Source: Bacteroidota bacterium
GTDB taxonomy: Bacteria > Bacteroidota > Bacteroidia > Flavobacteriales > Weeksellaceae
Assembly: GCA_023458535.1 (NCBI GenBank)
Contig: JAEWYW010000073.1
Span: forward strand, 1-16,872
Direction of reading: 5' to 3'
Length of the DNA stretch: 16,872 nucleotides
Shown piece by piece: positions 15,350 to 16,872 of the stretch. Under the pieces are notes generated by a model. It was not told where the DNA came from. It saw only the letters and a program-made list of their open reading frames with translations, and made no database searches. Position numbers and translations under genes: made by a program. Every line of letters begins with the position of its first letter. The stretch's first letter is position 1.

Positions 15350-15844
15350 ATGACAAAAATTCTTCTTCTTTCCGATTCGCATTCTTATATTGACGACCGA
15401 ATTATTGATTATGCTAAAAATGCTGATGAAATATGGCATTGCGGAGATTTTGGAAATATGGAAGTGATTGAAAAACTAGAAGAAATAAAACCTTTACGCG
15501 GCGTGTATGGAAATATTGACGATGCAAAAATCAGAACTGTTTTTCCTGAAGTAAATCGCTTCCTCTGTGAAGAAGTAGAAGTTGTAATGATACATATCGG
15601 TGGTTATCCGGGGAAATATACACCACTGGCAAAAAAAGAAATTGGTAAAAAAAGCCCTCAATTGTTTATTTCGGGACATTCCCATATTTTAAAAGCGATG
15701 TTCGATGATAAAAACCAATTGTTACATCTTAATCCAGGAGCAGTAGGACAACAAGGTTGGCATAAAACCCGAACCATGATGCGCTTCTGTATTGATGGTG
15801 CTGAGATTAAAGATTTAGAGGTAATTGAATTGGGTTCCAAATAA
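15350..15844 (+). CDS. YfcE/MJ0936-type metallophosphodiesterase
   Basis: 164 residues from the ATG at 15350. A longer frame from TTG 15317 is unlikely: a TAnnTTTG box lies inside it, and the strand beginning TKILLLSDSH should be near the N-terminus in this family. All metal-binding motifs are present: SDSH (D9, H11), CGDFGN (D33), YGNID (N55), the histidine in MIHIGG (H82) and GHSH (H110, H112). LNPGAVG (127-133) is also typical. The length is close to that usual for the family. Relatives hydrolyse phosphodiester bonds in small substrates in the cytosol; the physiological substrate is generally unknown. There is no signal peptide. The Smr-domain gene starts 11 bases after its stop, so the two probably form an operon. 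Confidence 0.93.
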   Translation: MTKILLLSDSHSYIDDRIIDYAKNADEIWHCGDFGNMEVIEKLEEIKPLRGVYGNIDDAKIRTVFPEVNRFLCEEVEVVMIHIGGYPGKYTPLAKKEIGKKSPQLFISGHSHILKAMFDDKNQLLHLNPGAVGQQGWHKTRTMMRFCIDGAEIKDLEVIELGSK

Positions 15845-15855
15845 AAAGTATAATT

Positions 15856-16350
15856 GTGAAAATCGGCGATAAGATTTCTGTGGTGGATGAAGACTTAAAA
15901 GGAACGGTAACTTCTTTTGATGAATACGTAGTTGTTTTTAAGGACGAGTTTGGGTTTACACATACTTATCCCAAAAAGAGCATAGTGCTGCAAAACGCTG
16001 ATCTGTATAATGAATTTTCAACCATTCAAAAAGATGAACCTCGGAAAATAGTTTCTAAAAAACACAACAAAAAACATTTGGTTCTCGATTTACATTTTGA
16101 AAGTCTTGTAAGCAATCCTTTTGATTATGAAAGCTTTGAACGTTTATTGATTCAAAAAGAAAAGTTGCTTGAAGTGATTAATTTCTGCCGGAAAAACCGT
16201 CTCAAAAAATTAGAAATTATCCACGGCATTGGCGACGGAACGTTACAGCGAATGGTTTTAGATGTTCTGGAAAGTCAAACAGGTTTGGATTTTTACAATA
16301 TGGCTGTTTTAAAAAACCAGTCAGGTTCGGTATTTGTAGAGTTTAGATAA
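15856..16350 (+). CDS. Smr-domain protein (MutS2-like C-terminal domain, stand-alone)
   Basis: 164 residues with a GTG start, 11 bases after the preceding stop. The N-terminal 50 residues (GDKISVVDEDLKGTVTSFDE, then YVVVFKDEFGFTHTYPKKSI) look like a KOW/Tudor-type beta-barrel. Residues about 75-164 are an Smr domain with the LDLHFESL (77-84) and IIHGIGDGTLQ (121-131) motifs, ending in SGSVFVEFR. Smr domains nick or bind DNA or RNA, as in MutS2, where they act at branched DNA or collided ribosomes. Stand-alone flavobacterial versions are often labelled 'DNA mismatch repair protein MutS', which overstates the evidence. It lacks the MutS ATPase and clamp. The nearest neighbours are the phosphodiesterase, probably the same operon, and yggS, which probably has its own promoter. 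Confidence 0.92.
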   Translation: MKIGDKISVVDEDLKGTVTSFDEYVVVFKDEFGFTHTYPKKSIVLQNADLYNEFSTIQKDEPRKIVSKKHNKKHLVLDLHFESLVSNPFDYESFERLLIQKEKLLEVINFCRKNRLKKLEIIHGIGDGTLQRMVLDVLESQTGLDFYNMAVLKNQSGSVFVEFR

Positions 16351-16426
16351 AATAATATTTAACTTCAATTCTCGAACAATTCTTTAAACACCTCATTTCT
16401 GCAAAATAATTATAAGCGATCATTTT

Positions 16427-16457
16427 TTTGGAATTATAAAAACAATCCCGAAATTTG
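16427..16457 (+). promoter_or_regulatory. Candidate promoter for the yggS-like gene
   Basis: TTTG (16427-16430) is followed after 19 bases by GAAATTTG (16450-16457), one base off TAnnTTTG. The box ends 5 bases before the ATG at 16463, again pointing to an almost leaderless transcript. The rest of the 112-base gap from 16351 shows no hairpin I would call. Confidence 0.4.
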
Positions 16458-16462
16458 TGTGT

Positions 16463-16872
16463 ATGGAAATTCAAGAAAACTACGAGCTTGTCAAAAGCCA
16501 GTTACCAGAAAATGTACAATTGGTCGCGGTTTCAAAAACACACCCAGTTGAAGCAATAAAAGAAGTTTACGACCTCGGACAAAAAGTATTCGGCGAAAAC
16601 AAAGTTCAGGAACTTGTTGAAAAACAACCTCTTTTACCAGACGATATACAGTGGCATTTAATTGGGCATCTGCAAACCAATAAAGTAAAATACATTGCTG
16701 GTTTTATTGATACCATTCAAAGTGTGGATTCCGAAAAACTTTTAAAAGAAATTGATAAAGAAGCTGCCAAAAACCAACGTAAAATAAAGGTTTTGTTACA
16801 AGTGAAAATTGCGGAAGAAGAAACAAAATTTGGTTTGGAACTGCATGAAGCCAAGGAACTTTTCACGCAATA
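16463..16872 (+). CDS. yggS: YggS/PLPBP-family pyridoxal-phosphate homeostasis protein, 3' end outside the window
   Basis: The first 136 codons and two bases of the next are present; the frame is still open at the right edge. The protein binds pyridoxal 5'-phosphate and balances B6 vitamers and amino-acid pools, with no clear enzyme activity of its own. Recognition rests on VAVSKTHPVEAI (21-32, K25 being the PLP-binding lysine), FGENKVQEL (43-51) and WHLIGHLQTNKVKYI (65-79). SVDSEKL (89-95) and VLLQVKIAEEETKFG are also in the family order. The first four are near-identical to well-known family motifs. Family members are about 220-230 residues, so roughly 60% is visible. The ATG at 16463 fits the family's short N-terminus. 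The PLP-binding lysine is intact, so no sign of decay is seen in this part. Confidence 0.94.
   Translation, partial: MEIQENYELVKSQLPENVQLVAVSKTHPVEAIKEVYDLGQKVFGENKVQELVEKQPLLPDDIQWHLIGHLQTNKVKYIAGFIDTIQSVDSEKLLKEIDKEAAKNQRKIKVLLQVKIAEEETKFGLELHEAKELFTQ

Noticed and set aside
1..16872. CRISPR array, tRNA, rRNA, insertion sequence or prophage
   Set aside because: No regular direct repeats, tRNA-like cloverleaf, rRNA stretch, transposase, integrase or terminal inverted repeats were seen.

Overview
The window is AT-rich and reads as chromosomal DNA from a member of the Bacteroidota, class Flavobacteriia. The gene set fits the Chryseobacterium/Weeksellaceae group best, but that genus-level placement is an inference from protein families and style, not from a marker gene. 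Supporting signs are promoter-like boxes of the Bacteroidetes type (TTTG or TTG, then TAnnTTTG), no clear Shine-Dalgarno sequences, lipoproteins with flavobacterial-style 'SC' signal ends, a DUF5606 protein, and a large outer-membrane metallophosphatase/beta-barrel fusion. I see no tRNA, rRNA, CRISPR array, insertion sequence, integrase or phage gene. Most of the window looks like vertically inherited core genome.

Layout, left to right. (1) The 3' part of an unrecognised gene runs in from the left edge (1-768). (2) A large GAF-domain protein follows (838-3141, +). It converges, with only 3 bases between stop codons, on an HD-domain protein fused to a Pycsar-effector-like membrane module (3145-4308, -). 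(3) Only 26 bases away and divergent is a 1237-residue outer-membrane protein: lipoprotein signal, calcineurin-like phosphatase, a kinase-like middle, and a C-terminal Omp85-type barrel (4335-8048, +). A small two-helix membrane protein follows it (8082-8339, +). (4) A perfect 24-bp hairpin with a T-run ends this block (8359-8416). (5) A long minus-strand block reads right to left as ruvX, def, DUF5606, terminator, mazG, a FUSC membrane protein, then a beta-propeller lipoprotein (12807 down to 8415). Its genes overlap or nearly abut. (6) A SixA-like histidine phosphatase and a small membrane protein (12923-13698, +) converge on a secreted serine beta-lactamase-family hydrolase (13731-15278, -) at a bidirectional terminator. 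(7) Divergent from the hydrolase is a YfcE-type phosphodiesterase followed by an Smr-domain protein (15350-16350, +). The start of the YggS/PLPBP gene (16463 onward) runs off the right edge.

How the genes work together. The minus block combines translation and DNA maintenance genes (ruvX, def) with nucleotide-pool cleaning (mazG). FUSC and the propeller lipoprotein are probably co-transcribed with mazG and may form an envelope pair. The two points most worth following up are the HD/Pycsar-effector fusion, which has no cyclase nearby, and the FAM20/HipA-like kinase motif inside the phosphatase-barrel protein. Neither is proven by sequence reading alone. Several gene starts were moved downstream of the longest possible reading frame, and the reasons are given in those entries.
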